The notes under the pieces: model-generated
Told to the model about the DNA's origin: nothing
What the model saw: only the letters and a program-made list of their open reading frames with translations
Database searches by the model: none
Shown: piece by piece, positions 50,767-60,007 of the stretch
Numbering within the stretch: the stretch's first letter is position 1
Layout: each line of letters opens with the position of its first letter
Made by a program: the position numbers and the translations under genes
Assembly: GCF_014195545.1 (NCBI RefSeq)
Contig: NZ_JACIBX010000001.1
Location: 20,463-84,462, forward strand
DNA from: Limimaricola variabilis
Lineage (GTDB): Bacteria; Pseudomonadota; Alphaproteobacteria; Rhodobacterales; Rhodobacteraceae
DNA: 64,000 bases
Direction of reading: 5' to 3'

Positions 50767-51708
50767 ATGAACCTGCGCCAACTCAAGTACTTCGTCGCGA
50801 TCGCCGCCGAAGGATCGCTGTCCTCGGCCTCGCAGAAGCTCAACGTGGCGCAGCCATCGCTGTCGCAGCAGATCCGCAAGCTCGAGGAAGACCTCGGCGT
50901 CGAGCTGTTCCTGCGCTCCTCGCGCGGGGTGGCGGTGACCGAGGCGGGGCAGCTGCTGCTGCAGCGCGCCGGCCAGATCCTCGACTGGGTGGCCGAGACC
51001 GAGACCGATCTGAAGCAGATGGGGGCCGATCCGGTGGGCGAGGTGAGCTTCGGCCTCCCGTCCTCGATCTCGATGGTGCTCTCGGTGCCGCTGGCCGAGA
51101 CGGTGCGTATGCAGCTGCCCAAGGTGAAGCTGCGGGCGGTCGAGGCCATGTCCGGCTTCATCCAGGACTGGCTGGTCGAGCAATCGGTCGACATGGGGAT
51201 GCTCTACGACGTCTCGGCGGTGCGCCATCTCGCCTACAAGCCGCTGATGACCGAGGAGCTGTGCTTCTTCTCGGCGCCCGACGCCTGGCCATTCCGCAGC
51301 CGCGCCGGTCAGCCGGTGCGGCTCGCCGATCTGGCCGAGGTGGAGCTGGTGCTGCCCTCACGCTCGCACGGGCTTCGGGCACTGATCGACCGCGCCGCCC
51401 GCGCCAACAGGGTCGATCTGAACGTGGTGCTGGAGATGGATGCGCTCAGCCAGATCAAGGCGCTGGTGGCGCGCGGCAGCGGTTATACCATCCTCGCCCC
51501 GGCGGCCGCCTTCGACCGTGTGCAGCGCGGCGAGTTGCTGATGGCGCCGATCGTCGACCCGGCGATCAGCCGGTCGATCTACCTCGTGCGCAACCCGGCG
51601 CGGCCGCAGACCCGGGCCGCCCGTGCGATCGAGGAGGTCACCATGGAGGTGATCTCCGATCTCGTCCGCCGCGGCATCTGGCGGGCCGAGGAACTGCACA
51701 CTCCATAG
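50767..51708 (+). CDS. LysR-family transcriptional regulator
   Basis: A 313-residue LysR protein with the N-terminal winged helix (MNLRQLKYFVAIAAEGSLSS, then ASQKLNVAQPSLSQQIRKLE), followed by the two-lobe effector domain. GGGAGGA precedes the ATG at 50767. It is divergent from the fumarase-type gene (about 240 bp apart), the classic layout for LysR control, and lies upstream of the aldehyde dehydrogenase gene. The inducer is probably an organic acid. Confidence 0.9.
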   Translation: MNLRQLKYFVAIAAEGSLSSASQKLNVAQPSLSQQIRKLEEDLGVELFLRSSRGVAVTEAGQLLLQRAGQILDWVAETETDLKQMGADPVGEVSFGLPSSISMVLSVPLAETVRMQLPKVKLRAVEAMSGFIQDWLVEQSVDMGMLYDVSAVRHLAYKPLMTEELCFFSAPDAWPFRSRAGQPVRLADLAEVELVLPSRSHGLRALIDRAARANRVDLNVVLEMDALSQIKALVARGSGYTILAPAAAFDRVQRGELLMAPIVDPAISRSIYLVRNPARPQTRAARAIEEVTMEVISDLVRRGIWRAEELHTP

Positions 51709-51829
51709 CTTCCGCCTATGGCCTCCATGCCACGCCGGTATTTCCGCGCCGGGTCCCGCCGCTGCTAGTCCTGTTCCCGGAGAGGAAGGCCGCATCGCTG
51801 AGCGAGCGGTCGGCACCGGGGAGGCAGGC

Positions 51830-53308
51830 ATGAACATCCAGGCAGATGAGGCGACGCTTCGCATCGCCGCCGTCTCGGACGGGATCTTCATCGACAACGC
51901 CTTCCACGGCGCGGCCTCGGGCCGCAGCCTCGCCGTGCTGGACCCCGCCACCGGGCACGAGATCGCCCGCATCGCCGACGGCACCGCCGCCGATATCGAC
52001 GCCGCCGTTGCCGCCGCTCGCCGGGCGCTTTCGGGCGAGTGGGGCGCATGGTCGGCGTTGGAGCGGGGCAGGGTGCTGGCCGAGGTGGGCCGCGCCATCC
52101 TCGCGCAGGAAGAGGATCTGGCGCGCCTAGAATCTGCCGACACCGGCAAGCCGATGGCGCAGGCGCTAGGCGACATCCGGGCCTGCGCGCGCTACTTCGA
52201 ATATTACGGCGCCGCCGCAGACAAGCTGCATGGCGACACCATCCCCTACCGGCCTGGCCATCTCGCGCTGACCGAAACGGTGCCGCATGGCGTCACCGGC
52301 CATATCATCCCGTGGAACCTGCCGGCCCAGATGTTCGGCCGCACCATCGCGCCGGCCTTGGCGATGGGCAATGCCTGCGTGCTGAAGCCCGCCGAAGATG
52401 CCTGCCTGACACCGATCCGGCTGTGCATGATCGCGGCCGAGGCCGGGCTGCCCATGGGCGCGCTCAACTGCGTGCCGGGGCGCGGCGAGACGGCCGGAGC
52501 GGCGCTCTCGGCCCATCCGGGCATCGACTTCATCTCCTTTACCGGCTCGCCCGAGGTGGGCGAGCTGGTGCAGATCGCCGCCGCCCGCAACCATATCGGC
52601 TGCACGCTGGAGTTGGGCGGGAAGTCGCCGCATCTGGTCTTCGACGACGCCGATCTCGACGCCGCGGTTCCGGCCATCGTCGCGGGGATCGCCGCCAATG
52701 CCGGGCAGACCTGCTCGGCCGGCAGCCGCGTGCTGGTGCAGGAAGGCATCCGCGCCGCGCTGCTCGCGAAGCTGGCCAAGGCCTTCTCCAAGCTGGAGGC
52801 GGGGCCGCCGGGCAGCGACAGCCAGCTCGGCCCGCTGATCAGCCTGACCCAGAAGCGCCGGGTGGAGCGCTTCTTCGCGCAGGCCGAAGCCGACGGGCTG
52901 CCGCTGCTGGCGGCGGGCCGGATCGCGGCGGGGGCCGAACCGGCAGGCTTCTTCGTCGAGCCGCGTGTCTACGGCCCGGTGCCGCATGACAACCGGCTGA
53001 ACCAGGAGGAGATCTTCGGTCCGGTCCTCTCGGTGACGCTCTTCGCGGACGAGGAGGAGGCGCTGCGCCTCGCCAACGGCACCGATTACGGCCTCGCCGC
53101 CGCTGTCTGGAGCGTGGATGGCGGACGCGCCCTGCGCGTCGCGCGCCGGATCCGGGCGGGGCAGGTCTTCGTCAACGGCTACGGCGTCGGCGGCGGCGTC
53201 GAGCTGCCCTTCGGCGGCATGAAGAAATCCGGCCATGGCCGCGAAAAGGGGTTCGCGGCGCTGCGCGACTTTTCGACCACCCGCACCCTCGTGGTCCGGC
53301 ACGGCTGA
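51830..53308 (+). CDS. NAD(P)-dependent aldehyde dehydrogenase
   Basis: A 492-residue ALDH-superfamily enzyme starting after GGGGAGG. The active site shows Asn164 (PWNLPAQ), Glu261 (LELGGKSPH) and Cys295 (GQTCSAGSR), all canonical; FTGSPEVGE is the cofactor loop. It is the first gene of a cluster with Liv-type system 2. No signal peptide is seen. The likely role is oxidation of an aldehyde to its acid for CoA activation; the substrate is unknown. Confidence 0.92.
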   Translation: MNIQADEATLRIAAVSDGIFIDNAFHGAASGRSLAVLDPATGHEIARIADGTAADIDAAVAAARRALSGEWGAWSALERGRVLAEVGRAILAQEEDLARLESADTGKPMAQALGDIRACARYFEYYGAAADKLHGDTIPYRPGHLALTETVPHGVTGHIIPWNLPAQMFGRTIAPALAMGNACVLKPAEDACLTPIRLCMIAAEAGLPMGALNCVPGRGETAGAALSAHPGIDFISFTGSPEVGELVQIAAARNHIGCTLELGGKSPHLVFDDADLDAAVPAIVAGIAANAGQTCSAGSRVLVQEGIRAALLAKLAKAFSKLEAGPPGSDSQLGPLISLTQKRRVERFFAQAEADGLPLLAAGRIAAGAEPAGFFVEPRVYGPVPHDNRLNQEEIFGPVLSVTLFADEEEALRLANGTDYGLAAAVWSVDGGRALRVARRIRAGQVFVNGYGVGGGVELPFGGMKKSGHGREKGFAALRDFSTTRTLVVRHG

Positions 53309-53314
53309 ACGACA

Positions 53315-53348
53315 CCGCCCGGGGCCTCGCGCGTCGCGGGCCGGGCGG
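53315..53348 (+). terminator. stem-loop between aldehyde dehydrogenase and binding-protein genes
   Basis: CCGCCCGG (53315-53322) and CCGGGCGG (53341-53348) form an 8-bp stem with an 18-nt loop that can pair further internally. The binding-protein gene starts 42 nt later. Termination is uncertain. Confidence 0.4.
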
Positions 53349-53389
53349 ACCAATTCCCGAAACGGCATCGATCTCTGGGAGGAGACAAA

Positions 53390-54595
53390 ATGGGACTGAA
53401 GACATATCTCGCCAGCGCCGCCTTCGCGGCCGGCAGCCTCGCCGCCCCGGCGCTGGCGCAGGACGACCAGGTCAAACTCTTGGTGCTCGACGACATGACC
53501 GGCACCTATTCCGGCAATGGCGGTCCGAACACGCTGCTGGCGGTGCAGATGGCGGTCGAGGATTTCGGCGGCGAGGTGCTGGGCCAGCCGATCGAGGTGC
53601 TGAGCGCCGATCACCAGGGCAAGCCGGATATCGGCTCCTCGCTGGCGCAGCGCTTCATCGACGAGCAGCAGATCGACGTGATGACGCTGGGCGGCTCCTC
53701 GGCCGTGGGCCTCGCCGCGCAGGGCCGCGCCGCCGAGGCCGGCATCGTGACGCTGGTCAATGGCGGCTACGCGCCGAACTTCTCGGGTGACCAATGCGCG
53801 CCCTTCGGCAGCCAGTGGGCGCCGACCACGCGCGAGCTGGCGCGCGGTGTCGCGGGCGCCGTGGTGAACGAGGGCGGCGAGAGCTGGTACATGCTGACCG
53901 CCGACTACGTCTTCGGCCACGGCCTTTCGGCCGATGCCGCGGCGGCGGTGGAGGAGGCCGGCGGAAAGGTGCTGGGCGAGACCGTGCACCCGCTCAACAC
54001 CACCGACCTTGCCTCGGCGCTGCTCTCCGCCCAAGGCTCGGGCGCCGACGTGATTGGCCTCGCCAATGCCGGGCCCGATCTCGAGACCGCGATCAAGCAG
54101 GCCCGCGATTACGGCCTGTCCGACAAGCTGGTGGCGATGCTGGTCTTCACCAACAACGTGCAGTCGCTGGGCCTCGAGGCCACGCAGGGGATCCGCATGG
54201 CGGCGTCGAGCTACTGGGACATGAACGACACCACCCGCGAATGGGGCACCCGCTTCATGGAGCGCAATGGCGGCGACGTGCCGACCATGGGCCACATCGC
54301 GGCCTATGCCTCGGTGACCCATTACCTCAAGGCCGTCGCGGCCGCCGGCACCGACGACGCCGAGGCCGTCAACGCGAAGATGAAGGAGCTGCCGATCGAC
54401 AGCGGCTTCTTCGAGAACGCCAAGATGCTCGATAACGGCCGGGTGGTCTATGACATGCTGCTGGTCGAGGTGAATTCGCCCGACGAGTCCACCGGCCCCG
54501 CCGATCTCTACGAGATCGTCGCCCGCATCCCCGGCGAGGAGCTGTTCCTCACCGCCGAGGAGAGCGGCTGCCCGCTGACCGCAAAGACCAACTGA
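53390..54595 (+). CDS. branched-chain amino acid-type ABC substrate-binding protein (system 2)
   Basis: A 401-residue LivJ-like binding protein with a signal peptide ending near APALAQDD and GGGAGGAG before the ATG. VLDDMTGTYSGNGGPNTLLA and SADHQGKPDIGSSLAQRFID are first-lobe signatures of the amide/organic-acid-binding group. It diverges from system 1 (no long shared stretches), so the ligands probably differ. A perfect stem-loop follows and then a GST-like gene before the transporter core. Confidence 0.88.
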   Translation: MGLKTYLASAAFAAGSLAAPALAQDDQVKLLVLDDMTGTYSGNGGPNTLLAVQMAVEDFGGEVLGQPIEVLSADHQGKPDIGSSLAQRFIDEQQIDVMTLGGSSAVGLAAQGRAAEAGIVTLVNGGYAPNFSGDQCAPFGSQWAPTTRELARGVAGAVVNEGGESWYMLTADYVFGHGLSADAAAAVEEAGGKVLGETVHPLNTTDLASALLSAQGSGADVIGLANAGPDLETAIKQARDYGLSDKLVAMLVFTNNVQSLGLEATQGIRMAASSYWDMNDTTREWGTRFMERNGGDVPTMGHIAAYASVTHYLKAVAAAGTDDAEAVNAKMKELPIDSGFFENAKMLDNGRVVYDMLLVEVNSPDESTGPADLYEIVARIPGEELFLTAEESGCPLTAKTN

Positions 54596-54601
54596 TCCCA
54601 T

Positions 54602-54635
54602 GACCCGCCCCGGCCTTCGTGGTCCGGGGCGGGTC
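54602..54635 (+). terminator. intercistronic stem-loop after Liv-type binding protein 2
   Basis: GACCCGCCCCGG and CCGGGGCGGGTC form a perfect 12-bp stem with a 10-nt loop, 7 nt after the stop. It lies inside the presumed operon and is likely a stability element. Confidence 0.65.
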
Positions 54636-54672
54636 TCCCGCGCCCCGGCGCGCCTTCCATGAGGATGACCCC

Positions 54673-55278
54673 ATGAAGCTGATGAAGAGCACGACATCGC
54701 CCTATGGCCGGCTCGCCCATGCGGCGCTGATCGAGGCCGGGGCCGAGCCCGAGATCGACCTGCTCAACCCCTGGGCCGATCCGGCGGAGCTGATCGAGAT
54801 CAACCCCGCCCGCCGGGTGCCGACACTGATCCTCGACGACGGCACGGTGCTGACCGAATCCTACGTGATCGCCGCCTATGCCCGCGACATCGCGCCCGAG
54901 GGATCGCATCTGAAATCCCCCGCGCCCGGCGCCTACGAGATCGCCGGTCTCGCGCAGGGCGTGATCGACGCCGCAGTCTACATCATGACCGGGCGCAAGA
55001 TCACCTCCGACGACCTCGCCAACCCCGCCTTCGACGCCCATCCCGTGGCCGCGCGCCGCCGCCGGGCCATGGTCGAGGGGCTGACCCGGCTCGACGCCAT
55101 GGCCGACCGGCTGAGCGAGACCGAGATCGGGCTGGCCGAGATCGGCGTGGTCAACGCGGTCCAGTATATCGACTTCCGCTTTCCCGGCGCCGATTGGCGG
55201 CCCGAGATCCCGGCGCTGGATGCTTATGTCGCGCGCGTCATCGCGCGGCCCTCGCTGCAGCGGACGATCCCATCATGA
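54673..55278 (+). CDS. glutathione S-transferase-like protein inside the transporter operon
   Basis: A 201-residue protein with a thioredoxin-like GST N-domain: KSTTSPYGRLAHAALIEAGA in place of the usual SPF/SPY start, NPARRVPTLILDDGTVLTES with the cis-Pro and Glu-Ser glutathione motif, and a helical C-domain. The ATG at 54673 follows GAGGATGA. It lies between the binding-protein and LivG genes, overlapping LivG by 4 nt, so it belongs to the operon. It may handle a glutathione conjugate or an isomerisation in the pathway; some family members have no transferase role. Confidence 0.82.
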   Translation: MKLMKSTTSPYGRLAHAALIEAGAEPEIDLLNPWADPAELIEINPARRVPTLILDDGTVLTESYVIAAYARDIAPEGSHLKSPAPGAYEIAGLAQGVIDAAVYIMTGRKITSDDLANPAFDAHPVAARRRRAMVEGLTRLDAMADRLSETEIGLAEIGVVNAVQYIDFRFPGADWRPEIPALDAYVARVIARPSLQRTIPS

Positions 55279-56054
55279 GCGCGCCGGCCATCGACACCGC
55301 CGCGCAGCCGATCCTGAGCGCGCGCGGCCTGGTGAAGTCCTTCGGCGGCTTCAAGGCGGTCGACGGCGTCGATCTCGACGTCGCGCCCGGCTCGATCCAC
55401 GCGCTGATCGGACCGAACGGCGCCGGCAAGTCGACGCTGTTCGGCCTGCTCACCCGCTTTCACACGCTGAGCGCGGGCAAGATCACGCTCGACGGGCACG
55501 ACATCAGCCACACCAAACCGGCCGAGGTGGTCCGCCTCGGCATGGTGCGCAGCTTCCAGATCTCGGCGATCTTTCCGCATCTGACGGCGCTGGAGAACGT
55601 GCGCGTCGCGCTGCAACGCCGGCACGGCTTCGACCGGCAGTTCTGGAAGCCGGTGGCCAGCCTGCGCGCGCTCGATGCCGAGGCGATGTCGTTGCTCGAG
55701 GCAGTGGGCCTTCAGGACCTGCGCGACCACGTCGCGGTCAACCTCTCCTATGGCCGCAAGCGGGCGCTGGAGATCGCCACCACGCTGGCGCTCGACCCTA
55801 AGGTGATGCTGCTCGACGAGCCGATGGCCGGCATGGCCGCCGCCGACGTGGCGGTCGTGGCCGAGCTGATCCTCAAGGTCCGCAAGGGCCGCACCGTGCT
55901 GATGGTCGAGCACAATCTCGGCGTGGTCGAGGACCTGTGCGACCGGGTCACGGTGCTGGCGCGCGGCCGGGTGCTGGCCGAGGGCGGCTTCGACGAGGTT
56001 CGCGCCGACCCGGTGGTGAAAGAGGCCTATATCGGAGCGTCCGACGATGACTGA
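55275..56054 (+). CDS. livG: Liv-type ABC ATPase LivG (system 2)
   Basis: A 259-residue ATPase with Walker A at 46-54 (GPNGAGKST), the LivG-like FQISAIFPHLTALENV, signature NLSYGRKRALEIATTL and Walker B VMLLDEPMAGM. The ATG overlaps the GST-like stop. It partners LivF, which it overlaps by 8 nt. Confidence 0.92.
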   Translation: MSAPAIDTAAQPILSARGLVKSFGGFKAVDGVDLDVAPGSIHALIGPNGAGKSTLFGLLTRFHTLSAGKITLDGHDISHTKPAEVVRLGMVRSFQISAIFPHLTALENVRVALQRRHGFDRQFWKPVASLRALDAEAMSLLEAVGLQDLRDHVAVNLSYGRKRALEIATTLALDPKVMLLDEPMAGMAAADVAVVAELILKVRKGRTVLMVEHNLGVVEDLCDRVTVLARGRVLAEGGFDEVRADPVVKEAYIGASDDD

Positions 56055-56751
56055 GCCGATCCTTCAGATCGAGAACCTGCACGGCTGGTACGACGAGAGC
56101 CACGTGCTGCACGGCGTCACGCTCGAGGCGCGGCGCGGCGAGACCGTGGCGCTGATCGGCCGCAACGGCGCGGGCAAGACCTCGACGCTGCGCGCGGCGA
56201 TGAACCTGCTCGGACGCCGCGAGGGGTCGATCCGCGTGAACGGGCGCGAGACGATCGGCATGCCGCGCCACAAGGTCGCCTATACCGGTCTCGGCTACGT
56301 CCCGGAGGAGCGCGGCATCTTCGCCTCCCTCTCGGTGCAGGAGAACCTGATGCTGCTGCCGAGCATCGGCGAGAACGGCATGAGCGTGGCCCGGATATAC
56401 GAGATCTTTCCGAACCTGCGCGAGCGCCGCCGCGCCGCCGCCGGCACGCTGTCGGGCGGCGAGCAGCAGATGCTGGCCATGGCGCGGGTGCTGCGCACCG
56501 GGCCGCAGCTGCTGCTGCTGGACGAGCCGACCGAGGGGCTCGCTCCGGTCATCGTCAAGGCCATCGGCAGCCTGCTCGCGCAGCTCAAGGCCGACGGCAT
56601 GACCATGCTGCTGGTCGAGCAGAACTTCCATTTCGCGCGGCGTCTTGCCGATCGGTTCTACCTGATCGAGAACGGCCGCATCACCGATCATTTCGACCGC
56701 GAGGGCCTCGAGGCCCATGCGGATCGCGTCGCCGACGTGGTGGGGGTGTGA
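56047..56751 (+). CDS. livF: Liv-type ABC ATPase LivF (system 2)
   Basis: A 234-residue ATPase with Walker A at 38-46 (GRNGAGKTS), YVPEERGIFASLSVQENLML, signature LSGGEQQMLAMARVL and Walker B LLLLDEPTEGL, all classic LivF. It ends 1 nt before the LivH start. The ATPase genes precede the permease genes, opposite to system 1. Confidence 0.93.
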   Translation: MTEPILQIENLHGWYDESHVLHGVTLEARRGETVALIGRNGAGKTSTLRAAMNLLGRREGSIRVNGRETIGMPRHKVAYTGLGYVPEERGIFASLSVQENLMLLPSIGENGMSVARIYEIFPNLRERRRAAAGTLSGGEQQMLAMARVLRTGPQLLLLDEPTEGLAPVIVKAIGSLLAQLKADGMTMLLVEQNFHFARRLADRFYLIENGRITDHFDREGLEAHADRVADVVGV

Positions 56752-56752
56752 C

Positions 56753-57640
56753 ATGACCGAACTGTTCGGAATCCCGATGCCGGTGCTCTCCGGCCAGATT
56801 CTCCTGGGGCTGTTCAACGGCGCCTTCTACGCGCTTCTGAGCCTCGGCCTCGCGGTGATCTTCGGCCTGCTGCGGGTGATCAACTTCGCGCATGGCGCGC
56901 TCTACATGATGGGCGCCTTCATCGCCTTCCTGCTGGGCCAGTGGCTCGGCCTGCCGTTCTGGGCACTGCTGGTCGTGGCGCCGGTCCTCGTCGGCGTCTT
57001 CGCGGTGGCGATGGAGAAGCTGCTGCTGCGCCATGTCTACGGGCTCGACCCGCTCTACGGGCTGCTGCTGACCTTCGGCGTCGCGCTGGTGATCGAGGGC
57101 ATGGCGCAGTACATGTTCGGCGTCGCCGGAAAGCCGTTCTCGCAGCCGCAGGCGCTGTCTGGCGTGAGCATGATCGGCGGGATGATCCTGCCGCATTACC
57201 GGGTCTTCGTGATCGTCGTGGCGCTGATCACCTGCCTCGGCACCTGGGCGCTGATCGAGCGCACCCGGCTCGGCGCGTTCCTGCGGGCCGCGACCGAGAA
57301 CCGCCCGCTGGTCGAGGCCTTCGGCGTCAACGTGCCGGTACTGCTGACCGCGACCTACGCCTTCGGCGCGCTGCTCGCCGGTTTCGCCGGGGTGATGGGG
57401 GCGCCGGTGTTCCAGGTGAGCGCCTTCATGGGCTCGAACCTGATCATCATCGTCTTCGCGGTGGTGGTGATCGGCGGCATGGGTTCGATCGGCGGCGCCA
57501 TCGCCTCGGGCTTCCTGCTCGGCCTGTGCGAGGGGCTGACCAAGGTGGTCTATCCCGAGGCAGCCAACATCGTCGTCTTCGCCATCATGGCCGTGGTTCT
57601 CTTCTTTCGCCCCTCGGGCCTGTTCGGAAAGGCTGCCTGA
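56753..57640 (+). CDS. livH: Liv-type ABC permease LivH (system 2)
   Basis: A 295-residue permease with LivH signatures NGAFYALLSLGLAVIFGLLR (20 residues), VINFAHGALYMMGAF and the LGAFLRAATENRPLVEAFGV loop. About eight membrane spans are seen. It starts directly after LivF and is followed 1 nt later by LivM. Confidence 0.92.
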   Translation: MTELFGIPMPVLSGQILLGLFNGAFYALLSLGLAVIFGLLRVINFAHGALYMMGAFIAFLLGQWLGLPFWALLVVAPVLVGVFAVAMEKLLLRHVYGLDPLYGLLLTFGVALVIEGMAQYMFGVAGKPFSQPQALSGVSMIGGMILPHYRVFVIVVALITCLGTWALIERTRLGAFLRAATENRPLVEAFGVNVPVLLTATYAFGALLAGFAGVMGAPVFQVSAFMGSNLIIIVFAVVVIGGMGSIGGAIASGFLLGLCEGLTKVVYPEAANIVVFAIMAVVLFFRPSGLFGKAA

Positions 57641-57641
57641 C

Positions 57642-58610
57642 ATGCAAAGCACCGATCTCTACATCCGTCCCGACCTGGGGCAGGGCGCGCGCCGCCTGCC
57701 GCTGCAGGCGCTGCTGCTGGCGGCCGGGCTGGTGGCGCTCGCCGCCGCGCCCTTCCTGCTCTACCCGGTCTTCGTGATGAAGCTGCTGTGCTTCGCGCTC
57801 TTCGCCTCGGCCTTCAACCTGCTCCTGGGCTATGTCGGCCTCTTGAGCTTCGGCCACGCGGCCTTCTTCGGGGGCGCGGCCTATGTCACCGCGCACAGCG
57901 TGAAGGTCTGGGGGATCGACCCGGTGGCAGGCATCGCGCTGGGCACCCTCGCCGCCGCCGTGATGGGGGCCGCGATGGGCGCCATCGCGATCCGCCGGCA
58001 GGGCATCTACTTCGCCATGACCACGCTGGCGCTGTCGCAGATGATCTACTTCCTGTTCCTGCGCGCGCCCTTCACCAATGCCGAAGACGGCATCCAGAAC
58101 GTGCCGCGCGGCCATGCCTTCGGCCTGATCGACCTGAGCCAGACGCTCAACATGTACGGCCTCGTCGTGGCGGTGTTCCTGGTCGGCATGTTCGCGATCT
58201 GGCGGGTGATCAACTCGCCCTACGGCCAGGTGCTCAAGGCGCTGCGCGAGAACGAGACCCGTGCCGTCTCGCTCGGCTACCGGGCCGACCGCTACAAGCT
58301 CGGCGCCTTCGTCTTCTCGGCGGCGATCGCCGGGCTGGCGGGCGCGACCAAGGCGCTGGTGTTCCAGATCGCGACGCTGACCGACGTGGCCTGGCAGATG
58401 TCGGGCGAGGTGATCCTGATGTCGCTCCTGGGCGGCGTCGGCACGCTGGCCGGTCCCTCGGTCGGTGCCGGCCTGATCGTCACGATCCAGAACTACTTCG
58501 CCACCACCGGCTTTCCGGTGAACGTGGTGCTCGGCCTGCTTTTCATCCTCTGCGTGCTGTGCTTCCGCTCCGGCATCGTCGGAGAGCTCGCCAAGCGCGC
58601 CCGCCGCTGA
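57642..58610 (+). CDS. livM: Liv-type ABC permease LivM (system 2)
   Basis: A 322-residue permease with LivM signatures GYVGLLSFGHAAFFGGAAYV (20 residues), QGIYFAMTTLALSQMIYFLF and the loop LKALRENETRAVSLGYRADR. It completes the second importer. The CoA-transferase gene follows after about 90 bp. Confidence 0.92.
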   Translation: MQSTDLYIRPDLGQGARRLPLQALLLAAGLVALAAAPFLLYPVFVMKLLCFALFASAFNLLLGYVGLLSFGHAAFFGGAAYVTAHSVKVWGIDPVAGIALGTLAAAVMGAAMGAIAIRRQGIYFAMTTLALSQMIYFLFLRAPFTNAEDGIQNVPRGHAFGLIDLSQTLNMYGLVVAVFLVGMFAIWRVINSPYGQVLKALRENETRAVSLGYRADRYKLGAFVFSAAIAGLAGATKALVFQIATLTDVAWQMSGEVILMSLLGGVGTLAGPSVGAGLIVTIQNYFATTGFPVNVVLGLLFILCVLCFRSGIVGELAKRARR

Positions 58611-58698
58611 CCTGAAACCCGCGGTGCGGCCCCTTGGCCGCGCCGGTTCCCACCTCACCTCTGCACTGCCCGATCGGGGCACACGGGAGAGACCTGCC

Positions 58699-59841
58699 AT
58701 GACCGATCTCGCCGGGCTGAACGTCGTCAGCCTCGAACACGCCGTCGCCGCGCCCTACGCCTCGATGAAGCTCGCCGATGCCGGCGCGCGGGTGATCAAG
58801 GTCGAACGCCCCGAGGGCGATTTCGCCCGCGGCTACGACAACCTGGCCAAGGGCGGCAGCGCCTATTTCGTCTGGCTCAACCGGGGCAAGGAATCCGTGG
58901 CGCTCGACCTCAAGGACGAGGCCGACCGGGCGCTGCTCGACGCGATGATCGCCAAGGCGGACGTGTTCATCCAGAACATGGGGCCGGGCGTGATCGAGCG
59001 GCTGGGCTTTGCGCCGGAGCGGCTGCGCGCCCGCGATCCGCGCCTCATCATCTGCTCGATCTCGGGCTATGGCAGCGAGGGGCCGCGCGCCCGCCAGAAG
59101 GCCTACGACCTGCTGATCCAGGCGGAATCAGGGCTGGCGGCGATCAACGGCACGCCCGAGGGTCCGGCCCGCGTCGGCGTCTCGGTCTGCGACATCGCCG
59201 CCGGGATGACCGCCTATCAGGCGATCCTGGAGGCGCTGATCGGGCGCGGCATCTCGGGCAAGGGGCGGCATATCGAGGTGTCGCTCTACCACGCCATGGC
59301 CGACTGGATGAACGTGCCCTACATCCAGCACCATTACGGCGGCAAGACGCCGGGGCGTCAGGGGCTGAAGCATCCGACCATCGCGCCCTACGGCGCATTC
59401 GAGTGCGCCGACGGCCGGGCGCTGCTGCTCTCGGTGCAGAACGACCGCGAATGGGCGCAGCTCTGCTCCGCTTTCGACGCGCCCGAAGCGGCGACGGACG
59501 GCCGCTTCCGCACCAACAACGACCGCGTCGCGAACCGGGCCGAGACCGATGCGCTGGTCGCCTCCTGGCTGGCGCGCGGCGACCGCGAGGCGAACATCGC
59601 GCTGCTCGAGGAGGCCCGGATCGCGGTCGGCCGGCTGTCGGATCTGCAGGACGTGGTCGAACACCCGCAGAACCGCTTCGTCGAGGTCGAGACCCCGCAG
59701 GGCACGCTGCGGCTGCTGGCACCGGGCGCCATCGATCGCGACGGTGCCGCGCGCCACTACGGGCCGGTGCCCGAGCTCGATCAGCACGGCCGCGCGATCC
59801 GCGCGGAATTCGCGGAGGCGCGCGTGGCGGCCGAGAGCTGA
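58699..59841 (+). CDS. class III (CaiB/BaiF-type) CoA-transferase
   Basis: A 380-residue family III CoA-transferase. LEHAVAAPYASMKLADAGARV opens the CoA-binding fold as two adjoining segments, and the AYDLLIQAESG motif contains the probable catalytic Asp137. HHYGGKTPGRQG and HPTIAPYGAFECADG are typical of the mesaconate/itaconate/citramalate-type branch, which transfers CoA from succinyl-CoA. The start follows CGGGAGAG. It is the last gene after Liv-type system 2 and could activate the imported acid or a product of the aldehyde dehydrogenase. Confidence 0.88.
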   Translation: MTDLAGLNVVSLEHAVAAPYASMKLADAGARVIKVERPEGDFARGYDNLAKGGSAYFVWLNRGKESVALDLKDEADRALLDAMIAKADVFIQNMGPGVIERLGFAPERLRARDPRLIICSISGYGSEGPRARQKAYDLLIQAESGLAAINGTPEGPARVGVSVCDIAAGMTAYQAILEALIGRGISGKGRHIEVSLYHAMADWMNVPYIQHHYGGKTPGRQGLKHPTIAPYGAFECADGRALLLSVQNDREWAQLCSAFDAPEAATDGRFRTNNDRVANRAETDALVASWLARGDREANIALLEEARIAVGRLSDLQDVVEHPQNRFVEVETPQGTLRLLAPGAIDRDGAARHYGPVPELDQHGRAIRAEFAEARVAAES

Positions 59842-60007
59842 GACCGATATGGAATGACGGATGGCGTGGGGCCGATGCGGATCGGTCCCATGCTGTCGGA
59901 GCTGACTTGTGCGCTCCCCTGCGGGGCTCGCGAGATGGTTGGACATGTGACAGATGCCGGGAAGCGCGTAGCAGCGTCGGACGCCGGACCCTTGAAACGA
60001 CCCGCAC

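Noticed and set aside
52166-54697. Minus-strand open frame of about 840 codons opposite aldehyde dehydrogenase and binding protein 2
   Set aside because: It is a shadow of two genes with canonical catalytic residues and signal peptide.
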